NCBI GenBank assembly: GCA_905215015.1
Contig: CAJMOS010000130.1
Coordinates: forward strand, 1 to 6,957
From: an uncultured bacterium
GTDB lineage: Bacteria > Spirochaetota > Spirochaetia > Sphaerochaetales > Sphaerochaetaceae
DNA length: 6,957 bases
Reading direction: 5' to 3'
Under the pieces are notes generated by a model. It was not told where the DNA came from. It made no database searches and saw nothing but the letters and a program-made list of their open reading frames with translations. How positions within the stretch are numbered: position 1 is the stretch's first letter; the number at the start of each line of letters is the position of its first letter. The translations under genes were made by a program, and so were the position numbers. Shown here one piece after another: positions 1-5,858 of the stretch.

Positions 1-597
1 GACATAACGACGGATGATATGCCAGTCGCTCGCCCCAATGACCCGGGCGGCCTCGATATACTCCTGGTCCTTGACGGTCAGGGTCGAGCCACGCACCACA
101 CGGCAAAAGGAAGGAATCGAACTGATGGAGAGGGCGATGACGGCATTGACCAGCCCCGGCCCCAGCGTCGTGGCGATGGTGATGGCGAGCACCGTCGAGG
201 GAATCGACATCATGATGTCGCAGCCGCGCATGATCAGCGTCTCGCTGAAACGGCCGAAGTAGCCGGCGACGGCCCCCAGCAGGCTGCCGAGGAAGGCGCC
301 GATGGCAAGGCTGATGAAGCCCACCATCAGGCTGATCCGGGCGCCGAAGACGACACGGCTGAAGATATCGCGGCCGAAGTTGTCGGTCCCGAACAGGTGC
401 TTCAGGCTGGGTGCCTGGTTCAACGACAGGTAGTCCTGCAACGCATAGTCATAGGGGGCGATCAGCGGAGCGAAGATGGCGCAGGCCACCAGCACCGTCA
501 GACCGCAAAGGCCCAGCATGGCCAGCCGGTCGCGTTTCAGGTAGTGCCAGACATAGGAAAGCTGGCTCCGCTTCTTGGTCGGGTCATGCTTGCTCAT
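1..597 (-). CDS. dppC: Peptide-type ABC transporter permease, DppC/OppC family (partial, C-terminus missing)
   Basis: This is the second inner-membrane permease of a family 5 (dipeptide/oligopeptide/nickel type) ABC importer. It pairs with the DppB-like subunit to form the transport channel. The frame is open for 199 codons from ATG at 597 to the window edge. About 80-100 residues are missing compared with the usual 280-300. An N-terminal cytoplasmic stretch leads to a first membrane helix at about residues 26-48. The hallmark LFGTDNFGRDIFSRVVFGAR is at 68-87, followed by further helices. At the cut end is the start of the EAA loop that docks on the ATPase (EYIEAARVIGASDWHIIRRY, about 179-198). 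The start overlaps the upstream stop as ATGA (594-597) and follows a perfect AAGGAGG seven bases away, which fixes it and implies translational coupling. The symbol is a family-level label because substrate specificity is not shown. Confidence 0.95.
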   Translation of the reverse strand, partial: MSKHDPTKKRSQLSYVWHYLKRDRLAMLGLCGLTVLVACAIFAPLIAPYDYALQDYLSLNQAPSLKHLFGTDNFGRDIFSRVVFGARISLMVGFISLAIGAFLGSLLGAVAGYFGRFSETLIMRGCDIMMSIPSTVLAITIATTLGPGLVNAVIALSISSIPSFCRVVRGSTLTVKDQEYIEAARVIGASDWHIIRRYV

Positions 598-1565
598 TCC
601 TTCCCCTCCTTCGCATCCCGTGTCTCCTTGCGCTTGGCCTTGGTGTACTGCATCTTGATCCTCGGGTCGGCGACCGCGTACATCAAGTCGACCGCCAGAT
701 TGACCAGGCAGCACATGACGGCAATCACCAGCACGCCTCCCTCGACCAAGGGATAATTGCGGTTCTTGATCGCGTCGATCATCATCTTCCCGATACCGGG
801 AATGGCGAACACCTGCTCGTTTACCACCGCTCCCGAAAGGCCGCTGGCGAACTGGATGCCGACAATGGTCAGGATAGGAATCAGCGCGTTCTTCAATGCA
901 TGACGGAAAATCACCTCGCGCTCGGAAAGCCCCTTGGCACGGGCAGTACGGATATAGTCGCTGCGGATCACCTCGAGCATGCTGCTGCGGGTCATGCGGG
1001 TGATGGTGGCGACGCTGGCGGCACTGATCGAGATGATCGGCATGATATAGTAGATGGGGCCGTACAGTCCGCTTGCCGGCAAGATGCCCAACGAGACGGA
1101 AAAGAACAGGATCAGCATCAGGGCCAGCCAGAAATTCGGCATGGTGATGCCAAGCAGGGCCAGGACGGTAAGGATGTTGTCCAGAATGGAATACTGGCGC
1201 ACCGCACTGATGATGCCGGCGGGAACCCCCACGCAGATGGCAAACAAGCAGGAAAGGAACGCCAACCGGGCGGTGACCGGCAAACGGTTCATGATCTCGC
1301 TGGAAACCGGCATCTTCGTCATGTAGGAGATACCCAAATCACCGCGTAACAACCCGGCTAGGTAACGGAAATACTGCTCGAGGAATGGCTTGTCGAGCCC
1401 CATCTCGCTTCGCATCGCCATCACCTCGGCTTCGCTGGCGGTATCGCCGAGAATCAACCGGGCGGGATCTCCATCGGTGAAGTGCATCAGCGTGAAGATG
1501 ACGAAGGTGACACAAAGCAACACCGGAATGGTCGCCAAAATACGTTTGAGAATGTAACGTCCCAT
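594..1565 (-). CDS. dppB: Peptide-type ABC transporter permease, DppB/OppB family
   Basis: This is the first inner-membrane permease of the importer, 323 residues long and full length for the family (about 305-335). The N-terminus MGRYILKRILATIPVLL and first helix (about 9-28) are typical. A periplasmic region at 30-95 includes GLDKPFLEQYFRYL and GDLGISY. The conserved PNFWLALMLILFFSVSLG is at 143-160, and the EAA ATPase-docking loop is at about 203-230 (YIRTARAKGLSEREVIFRHA). The late motif VFAIPGIGKMMIDAI is at 252-266, and the ADPRIK end motif at 299-304 is followed by a very charged tail. The ATG at 1565 follows GGGGAGA, a good ribosome binding site. The gene starts 67 bases after the binding-protein stop, across a hairpin, and overlaps dppC by 4 bases. 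DppB and OppB cannot be told apart from sequence alone, so the symbol is a family-level label. Confidence 0.96.
   Translation of the reverse strand: MGRYILKRILATIPVLLCVTFVIFTLMHFTDGDPARLILGDTASEAEVMAMRSEMGLDKPFLEQYFRYLAGLLRGDLGISYMTKMPVSSEIMNRLPVTARLAFLSCLFAICVGVPAGIISAVRQYSILDNILTVLALLGITMPNFWLALMLILFFSVSLGILPASGLYGPIYYIMPIISISAASVATITRMTRSSMLEVIRSDYIRTARAKGLSEREVIFRHALKNALIPILTIVGIQFASGLSGAVVNEQVFAIPGIGKMMIDAIKNRNYPLVEGGVLVIAVMCCLVNLAVDLMYAVADPRIKMQYTKAKRKETRDAKEGKE
605..611 (-). promoter_or_regulatory. Consensus Shine-Dalgarno of the dppC-like gene, inside dppB
   Basis: On the minus strand these bases read AAGGAGG, a perfect match to the anti-Shine-Dalgarno sequence, with 7 bases before the ATG at 597. 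The site lies in the last codons of the dppB-like gene (its Lys-Glu-Gly-rich tail). Ribosomes can therefore both re-initiate at the ATGA overlap and load independently, supporting near-equal production of the two permease subunits. Confidence 0.85.
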
Positions 1566-1585
1566 TACTCTCCCCTTTGACAGGC

Positions 1586-1615
1586 AAGAGGCCGCCTTCT
1601 CCCGAGCGGCCCCTT
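1586..1615 (-). terminator. Intercistronic hairpin between binding-protein and permease genes
   Basis: In the minus-strand transcript, bases 1615-1606 (AAGGGGCCGC) pair with 1595-1586 (GCGGCCUCUU). This makes a 10-bp stem with one G-U pair and a 10-base loop, 17 bases after the binding-protein stop. No clean U-run follows (UUGCCUG), so this is not a classical intrinsic terminator. Hairpins in this position are known in binding-protein ABC operons, for example malE-malF. There they block 3' exonucleases and/or partly terminate, leaving more binding protein than permease. That role here is inferred from position and structure. Confidence 0.65.
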
Positions 1616-1632
1616 TCCCCTGAGAATCGCTT

Positions 1633-3192
1633 TTACTCGGTAAACTTGATCCGGCTCAGGTCGGGAACCACGTTCGGATAGAACGGCAGGTTGGTAATCT
1701 GGCTGGTGCTTCCGTAAGCGTTCTGCGGGAACGCGATCGGGAACGTGTAGAGCTTGTCTGCCAGGTAATCCTGCAACGCGCCATAGATGTTCGCGCGCTC
1801 GGTCTGGTCGTAGGTGCTTCTGCCGGCATCCAGGTACTCGTCCACCTTGGCATCGTTATGCCTGATCGAGATGGTGCGGCTGGTAGGCCAGGCGAGCAAG
1901 GCGGCGGTCGGGTCGTTGATGACGGCAGTGTTGGTCATCAGGCTGACCTGGATTTTGCCAGCGTTGTTCATCGTGGTGTACATGGCAAGGTCGACGAAGT
2001 TGATCTCGCACTGGACGCCGACGGCAGTCCACATGGCCTGGACGGCCTCGCTGAAGTTGCGGTTCAGCGTGCTGTCATAGGTGGTGTAGACCAGGTGCAA
2101 CGGGTTGCCCTCGTTGTAGCCGGCCTTGGACAGATACTCCTTGGCCTTCTGCGGGTCATAGCCGGGCAAAACCTCGCTCTTGTGCCCGAAAATGGTCGGA
2201 GAATAGAAGCTGTCGGCCACATCGGCCTTGCCTCCCCAACCCACCTGGACCAGCGCGTCGCGGTTCAATGCGTAGGCCAGGCCACGACGGACGTCCGGGT
2301 TGTCATACGGGGCGATCGAGCTGTTGAAGGTGACGAAGCTGACACCCTGGGTATTGCCGCTGATCAGGCGGGTCTTCGGGTTGCCTGCGATGCGGTCCCA
2401 TTCGGTATTGGGAAGGTTGAAGGCGATGTCGACTCCGCCGGTCTCCAGCTCGATGGCACGGGAAGAACCCTCGATGATGACGCGCGCCGTGAAGTCCTTG
2501 TAGGGAAGCGGCTCGCCCCAGTAGGTGTCGAACGACTCCAGCTCGATCCGGTCGCCGGTGACCCAGTTCTTGAAGCGCATCGGTCCGGTACCCATCGGGC
2601 GACGGCTCCGTTGCTCGTCGGTGGCCGTCTCATAATAGTTCTTGCTGACGATGGCGCACCGGTACGAGGCCATCGCCGGAATCAAGGCGGCATTGGGGAA
2701 CTTCAGCTTGACCACCAGGTGGGTGGCGTCGGGAATCTCAAAACCATCGGTGTCAATCGAACCGAACAGGTTGCTGGTGAAGGAGCTCTTGGCGGCGAGC
2801 GTCAGACTGTAGGCCACGTCCTCGCTGGTCAGCTTGCTCCCATCGTGGAAGAAGACGTCGTCCCGTAGCGTCAGCTGGAGCGTGGTGTCATCCACCATGT
2901 TCCACTCGGTGGCGAGCCAGGGAATGATATTGCCCTCATCATCGGTCTTCATCAGGCTCTCGAAGACCAGACGGGAGACCACGAAGCCATTCTGGTTGGA
3001 ATGGGCATACGGGTCGAGTTGCTGGGGTTCGCCGTCCAAGGCGACAATCAAGTTTGTCTTGACCGAAGGCGCGCCCACGGCGGCATTCTGCGCGCCGGAG
3101 GAAACCGTCTGCTTTTGGGTATTCCCTCCGCACGATACAAGCAACGCGGCAATGGCAAGCAACGCCACGCCGAACAACGTCTGTCTTTTCAT
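1633..3192 (-). CDS. ABC transporter substrate-binding lipoprotein, family 5 (peptide/nickel type)
   Basis: This is the extracytoplasmic ligand-binding protein of the importer, 519 residues long and normal for SBP_bac_5. Residues 1-20 form a lipoprotein signal peptide (Lys-Arg start, hydrophobic core, lipobox LVSC). C21 is the predicted lipidated residue, followed by a Ser/Gln/Ala linker to about 45. Family landmarks include the LDGEPQQLDPYAHS opening (about 52-65), LRDDVFFHDGSKLTSEDVAYS (109-129), GTGPMRFKNW (201-210), the SRAIELETGGVDIAF region (244-258) and VRRGLAYALNRDALV (301-315). The ATG at 3192 is chosen because the signal peptide starts there and AAGAAGGG lies 10 bases upstream. An ATG at 3202 is out of frame and sits directly on that site. 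The loop at 420-428, which in DppA/OppA carries GW..D and binds the peptide alpha-amino group, reads TNTAVINDP here, so Asp is replaced by V424. The ligand may not be an ordinary free-N-terminus peptide. The gene has its own promoter region upstream. Confidence 0.95.
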   Translation of the reverse strand: MKRQTLFGVALLAIAALLVSCGGNTQKQTVSSGAQNAAVGAPSVKTNLIVALDGEPQQLDPYAHSNQNGFVVSRLVFESLMKTDDEGNIIPWLATEWNMVDDTTLQLTLRDDVFFHDGSKLTSEDVAYSLTLAAKSSFTSNLFGSIDTDGFEIPDATHLVVKLKFPNAALIPAMASYRCAIVSKNYYETATDEQRSRRPMGTGPMRFKNWVTGDRIELESFDTYWGEPLPYKDFTARVIIEGSSRAIELETGGVDIAFNLPNTEWDRIAGNPKTRLISGNTQGVSFVTFNSSIAPYDNPDVRRGLAYALNRDALVQVGWGGKADVADSFYSPTIFGHKSEVLPGYDPQKAKEYLSKAGYNEGNPLHLVYTTYDSTLNRNFSEAVQAMWTAVGVQCEINFVDLAMYTTMNNAGKIQVSLMTNTAVINDPTAALLAWPTSRTISIRHNDAKVDEYLDAGRSTYDQTERANIYGALQDYLADKLYTFPIAFPQNAYGSTSQITNLPFYPNVVPDLSRIKFTE

Positions 3193-3202
3193 TTGATTTC
3201 AT

Positions 3203-3210
3203 CCCTTCTT
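3203..3210 (-). promoter_or_regulatory. Ribosome binding site of the binding-protein gene
   Basis: The minus strand reads AAGAAGGG here, with 10 bases to the ATG at 3192. It decides between two nearby ATG codons: the one at 3202 directly abuts the site and opens a different frame, while 3192 opens the lipoprotein signal peptide. Confidence 0.7.
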
Positions 3211-3235
3211 ATCATGGCATCTCGCCAATGGCCAA

Positions 3236-3264
3236 ATCATGTGCAAGGCCAAATGCATTGTCAA
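3236..3264 (-). promoter_or_regulatory. Possible second promoter (P2) of the transporter operon
   Basis: The minus strand has a perfect -35 TTGACA (3264-3259), a 17-base spacer and CATGAT (3241-3236) as -10, matching TATAAT at 4 of 6 positions. Start would fall near 3229, giving a leader of about 36 bases. GGCCAAAT repeats 17 bases apart lie at the -10 and in the spacer, a layout that would suit repressor binding. The -10 is only fair, so this could be a chance match. Confidence 0.4.
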
Positions 3265-3335
3265 GAATGTATATGCAATCTTCATGCATCAATCCCGAAA
3301 AGCCATCGACCAGCCGCAACCAATTCCATGCCATA

Positions 3336-3362
3336 TGGTTTTTTATCCATTTTCAAAAACCA
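3336..3362. repeat. 8-bp inverted repeat in the transporter leader (operator or leader hairpin candidate)
   Basis: TGGTTTTT (3336-3343) and AAAAACCA (3355-3362) are perfect inverted repeats with an 11-base spacer (centre 3349). The site lies roughly 40-65 bases downstream of the predicted P1 start. As RNA it gives an 8-bp, mostly A-U hairpin with no U-run suited to termination in the minus direction. As DNA its symmetric arms and two-turn span resemble an operator for a dimeric winged-helix regulator. The Rrf2 pair next door is the obvious candidate, but this is inference. Confidence 0.5.
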
Positions 3363-3407
3363 GAGGAACGGGTGCAGTCCACAATCATTAGTAATTTTAT
3401 TTTATTT

Positions 3408-3436
3408 ATAATATTTATCGCCAAAACCCGTGTCAA
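3408..3436 (-). promoter_or_regulatory. Sigma70-like promoter (P1) of the transporter operon
   Basis: The minus strand has consensus TTGACA (3436-3431), an ideal 17-base spacer and TATTAT (3413-3408), 5 of 6 matches to TATAAT. Start is predicted near 3401. An overlapping TATAAA (3410-3405) would need a 20-base spacer and is less likely. The following region is unusually AT-rich for this window. The promoter lies about 60 bases after the second Rrf2 gene, so the importer can be expressed apart from the upstream operon. Confidence 0.7.
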
Positions 3437-3454
3437 GCGGAACCAACACGCAAG

Positions 3455-3499
3455 AAAAACGCCCCAGGACGCCAAGGAAACCAATCGCAATTCCGCGTC
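3455..3499 (-). terminator. Weak terminator candidate after the Rrf2 pair
   Basis: In the minus-strand RNA, GACGC (3499-3495, overlapping the stop codon) pairs with GCGUC (3472-3468). Inside it GGAA (3494-3491) pairs with UUCC (3479-3476). A run of five U (3459-3455) follows, but only after 8 further bases and a 3-base bulge. This is below the usual standard for an intrinsic terminator, and partial read-through into the transporter operon is likely. Confidence 0.25.
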
Positions 3500-3902
3500 A
3501 GATCATGAAATTCCTTGGTGAGGAAATCAAGTCAGCCAAGGTCACCTTCTCCATCATCGCTCCAAGCTGCCCGTCCACCTTCTCATAGAGGAACATGCGC
3601 AGGCAGGTGGCGTACGGGCTCTCATGGGCGCTTGGCGGAGTCAGGCAGATGTCCCCCTCCAAGGCGGTGAACACGTCCTTCATCGTGATTTCCCCTGCGG
3701 GACGGGCCAGCTGGACGCCACCCCCCCTTCCCTTGGTGGAGGAAAGGAAGCCGGCACGGGAAAGCAGGAGGGAAAGCTGACGCAGATAGGGAAGCCCCAC
3801 ATGCTGCCGTTTGGCAACCTGCGAAAGCTGGCAGGAGCCCGGATGCTGGGCGACATCGACCAGAAGCCTCAGCCCATAGCGGGCGCGCGTGGTGATGATC
3901 AT
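3498..3902 (-). CDS. Rrf2-family transcriptional regulator B, atypical cysteine set
   Basis: This is a winged helix-turn-helix regulator of the Rrf2 family, whose members (IscR, NsrR, RirA, CymR, RsrR) sense Fe-S clusters, nitric oxide, iron, redox state or cysteine metabolism. It is 134 residues, a normal length. The opening MIITTRARYGLRLLVDVA matches the family start and sets ATG 3902, although the frame stays open further upstream. The helix-turn-helix covers about 26-50 and the wing RGGGVQLARP about 59-68, followed by ITMKDVFTALEGD (72-84). The dimerisation/sensor helix has only C86 and C100, 13 residues apart, plus C24 in the DNA-binding domain. The normal three-cysteine cluster is absent. 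It could hold an unusual cluster (with H93 or other ligands), act as a thiol switch or have lost the cofactor. The start overlaps the upstream Rrf2 stop as ATGA (3899-3902), so the two are translationally coupled. Confidence 0.9.
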   Translation of the reverse strand: MIITTRARYGLRLLVDVAQHPGSCQLSQVAKRQHVGLPYLRQLSLLLSRAGFLSSTKGRGGGVQLARPAGEITMKDVFTALEGDICLTPPSAHESPYATCLRMFLYEKVDGQLGAMMEKVTLADLISSPRNFMI

Positions 3903-4303
3903 AGCCCAACCCCCACCGTCATGGTCCGCAGATCTTCCGCAAGAGCCTTCAAGGTGACCGAGCCAGTGACCAAGTCGACCGTCTTCTGCACCCCGGCCCA
4001 GAAGCCTTCGGTGGAACACCCGCTCTGGAAGGTACACTCCTTGCAAGGCAGACGCAATCCTCCCTCGCTCGCTTCCAAGACCTCACGGGGAGTCACCTCA
4101 GGCTTGGCTAGCAGGTAGCCGCCATCGGCACCGCGTCGGGCGGCGACGATACCGGCTTTCCGTAGCGGCATCATCAGCTGGGCCAGATATCCCAGAGGGA
4201 TGCCGGTGGCATCGCTGATCGCCTTGCCGCTCTCCTCCTTGCCGCTGACGGCAAGGAAAAGAAGCGCTTCCAGACTGTACCTTCCTTTCGTAGAGAGTGT
4301 CAT
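3899..4303 (-). CDS. Rrf2-family transcriptional regulator A, Fe-S type
   Basis: This Rrf2-family winged helix-turn-helix regulator is 134 residues, the same length as its downstream partner. It opens MTLSTKGRYSLEALLFLAV as in IscR relatives. The DNA-recognition region is at about 26-50, the wing RRGADGGYLLAKP at 56-68 and the linker TPREVLEASEG at 71-81. The sensor segment PCKECTFQSGC gives C87, C90 and C96, spaced C-x2-C-x5-C. IscR uses C-x5-C-x5-C (plus His), so a cluster is likely but the spacing is not the textbook one. The ATG at 4303 is preferred on family alignment, with AAGG just upstream, if rather close. A TTG at 4330 overlaps the DUF1846 stop and would add nine residues (SVFWYSKV after the start) without a good ribosome site. 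The gene ends in an ATGA overlap with regulator B. Divergence from B suggests an old duplication or separate acquisition. A heterodimer is possible. Confidence 0.92.
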   Translation of the reverse strand: MTLSTKGRYSLEALLFLAVSGKEESGKAISDATGIPLGYLAQLMMPLRKAGIVAARRGADGGYLLAKPEVTPREVLEASEGGLRLPCKECTFQSGCSTEGFWAGVQKTVDLVTGSVTLKALAEDLRTMTVGVGL

Positions 4304-4326
4304 GACCTTACTGTACCAAAAAACAC

Positions 4327-5841
4327 TCAAAGCGGGTGATAAAAATTGGTCCTTGGGAATTTCGGGTCGCTGGTCACGTGCAGGCGGAGCTTTCGCAGGC
4401 CTGCCGTGTCTCCGCTGGAGGGAATGTGGGTCAGGTGCATCTCGCAGCCCCGCAGCTGGGGAAGCAAGCCCACCGCCCTCTCGGCGTACCGGTTGACCGC
4501 GGCGCTCATGGCAAGGCAGATCAGCATCTCGTCCAGGTTGATCGAGACCCCCCGCCCGCTGAGCGTCGTCCGCTTCAGGTCGGTGATGTTGCGGATGATC
4601 GCAGGGCTGATCAGGTCGGTGTCATGGTCCACGTTCCCGAGCAGCTTCAAGGCGTTGAGCATGGCGCTGGATGCCGCATGCATCAAGGGCGTGTTGCAGC
4701 CGGTGGCGATCCTGCCGTCAGGCAACTGGATCGCGGCCGCGCAGACGATGCCGTTGAATCCCTTGTTGCGGGTGATGCCCCGCTCGCGGGCGGCGCGGGC
4801 GGCGGAAACGACCGGACGGTCCATCTCGTTCAACCCGCAACGCTGCATGATTTCCTGGCAACGCTCCACCGTCTCCGCCGTGCACTGGCCGAGGGCGAAG
4901 TCGCTCTGGGCATGCAGGAAGCGGCGGATGATTTCCTGGTTGGCAGCCTGACGGCAGACGTCGTCGTTGACGATACCGAAGGCGATCCGGTTGACGCCCA
5001 TGTCGGTCGGGCTCTTGTAGACGCACTCGCCGGTAATCTTCTCAAGGATCCGCTTCAGCAAAGGGTATGCCTCCAGGTCACGGGAGTAGTTGACAGTCGG
5101 AACCCCATAGGCGGCGAGATGGAAGTGGTCGATCCGGTTCTTGTCGCCAATATCGGCAGTCGCGCTCTCGTAGGCGACGTTGACCGGATGGTCGATCGGC
5201 AGGTTCCAGACCGGGAAGGTCTCGAACTTGGCGTAGCGGCTCTTGCGACCTGCCTTGTAGTCATGGTACATCTGCCCGAGACAGGTTCCCAGCTTGCCGC
5301 TGCCCGGACCAGGAGCGGTGACGATGACCAGCGGGCGCTCGGTCTCGACATACGGGTTGGCCCCGTAGCCCTCGTCACTGACGATGCGGTCCACGTCCGC
5401 CGGATAGCCCTTGGTCGGCCGATGCAGGTAGACATGCAGCCCATCGTGCTCCAACCGTTCCTTGAACTTGTCCGCCATCTCCTGGTGCTCGTAGCGGGTG
5501 ATGACCACCTTGTCGCAGAGCAGGCCCCACTTGTTGTAGTCATCGATCAGTTTCAGGACGTTGTCGGCGTAGGTGATGCCGAAATCGCTACGGATCTTGC
5601 GGTGCTGGATGTCGCCGGCGTAGATGCAGACAATCACGTCGATCTTGTCCTTCATGGATTGGAAAACGCGCATCTTCACGTCCGGATCGAAACCGGGGAG
5701 CACGCGGGAGGCATGGTAGTCGCCCATCAGCTTTCCACCGCACTCCAGATACAGCTTGCCATCAATCCTGCCCACCCGGTCCATGATGTAACGGGTCTGT
5801 TCCGCCAAGTACTTCTCACTGTCAAAACCGACAATCGCCAT
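4327..5841 (-). CDS. DUF1846 (UPF0371) family protein of unknown function
   Basis: This 504-residue protein matches the DUF1846/UPF0371 family over its full length (usually about 490-505). Its biochemical role is not established to my knowledge. The typical start is AIVGFDSEKYLAEQTRYIMD, with YLECGGKLMGDYHASRVLPG at 31-50. The signature RPTKGYPADVDRIVSDEGYG is at 141-160. The nucleotide-binding-like loop VTAPGPGSGKLGTCLGQMYH (174-193) resembles a shortened Walker A (G-x3-G-K). DHFHLAAYGVPTVNYSRD is at 238-255, and the conserved GCNTPLMHAASSAMLNALK at 381-399. There are no signal peptide or membrane segments, so it is probably cytosolic. It has 13 cysteines (for example C34, C187, C367 and C382). 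The ATG at 5841 has AAGGGG 8 bases upstream. A TTG at 5862 would add seven residues and overlap the DJ-1 stop, but lacks family support. It sits 17 bases after the DJ-1 gene and 23 before the Rrf2 pair. Confidence 0.93.
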   Translation of the reverse strand: MAIVGFDSEKYLAEQTRYIMDRVGRIDGKLYLECGGKLMGDYHASRVLPGFDPDVKMRVFQSMKDKIDVIVCIYAGDIQHRKIRSDFGITYADNVLKLIDDYNKWGLLCDKVVITRYEHQEMADKFKERLEHDGLHVYLHRPTKGYPADVDRIVSDEGYGANPYVETERPLVIVTAPGPGSGKLGTCLGQMYHDYKAGRKSRYAKFETFPVWNLPIDHPVNVAYESATADIGDKNRIDHFHLAAYGVPTVNYSRDLEAYPLLKRILEKITGECVYKSPTDMGVNRIAFGIVNDDVCRQAANQEIIRRFLHAQSDFALGQCTAETVERCQEIMQRCGLNEMDRPVVSAARAARERGITRNKGFNGIVCAAAIQLPDGRIATGCNTPLMHAASSAMLNALKLLGNVDHDTDLISPAIIRNITDLKRTTLSGRGVSINLDEMLICLAMSAAVNRYAERAVGLLPQLRGCEMHLTHIPSSGDTAGLRKLRLHVTSDPKFPRTNFYHPL

Positions 5842-5858
5842 CGTCCCCACCCCTTCGG

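Larger units (their letters stand above)
3193..3401 (-). other. Long leader of the transporter operon
   Basis: If transcription starts about 7 bases after the -10 at 3408-3413, the binding-protein mRNA carries an untranslated leader of roughly 200 bases. It contains an 8-bp inverted repeat (3336-3362), the palindrome CCATATGG (3331-3338), three ATGCA repeats (3253-3289), a direct repeat of GGCCAAAT (3230-3237 and 3247-3254) and a second promoter-like pair. I found no open frame with a convincing ribosome binding site and did not recognise a known riboswitch. The leader is clearly richer in A and T than the flanking genes. Confidence 0.5.

Noticed and set aside
411..1349. Long plus-strand open frame of 312 codons antisense to the permease genes
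   Set aside because: It is antisense to two clear permease genes. Its product is rich in His, Asp, Gln and Gly as expected from reading GC-rich codons backwards, and it matches no family.
1858..2868. Long plus-strand open frame of 336 codons antisense to the binding-protein gene
   Set aside because: It lies wholly within the binding-protein gene, shows the same reverse-complement composition artefact and has no convincing ribosome site.
3331..3338. CCATATGG palindrome as a separate operator
   Set aside because: An 8-base palindrome can easily arise by chance and it abuts the larger inverted repeat, so it is mentioned only within the leader.
3193..3401. Riboswitch in the long leader
   Set aside because: I could not match it to a known conserved core. 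The repeats present look more like protein-binding sites, and the evidence is too thin for a call.
3903..4046. Upstream extension of regulator B by 48 residues
   Set aside because: The added residues overlap the sensor end of regulator A and have no family match. The Rrf2 fold starts exactly at the ATGA overlap (3902).
4304..4326. Terminator between the DUF1846 gene and regulator A (run of six T at about 4318-4323)
   Set aside because: Only a 3-bp CAC/GTG stem can precede the T-run, too weak for termination. The gap more likely just holds the ribosome site.
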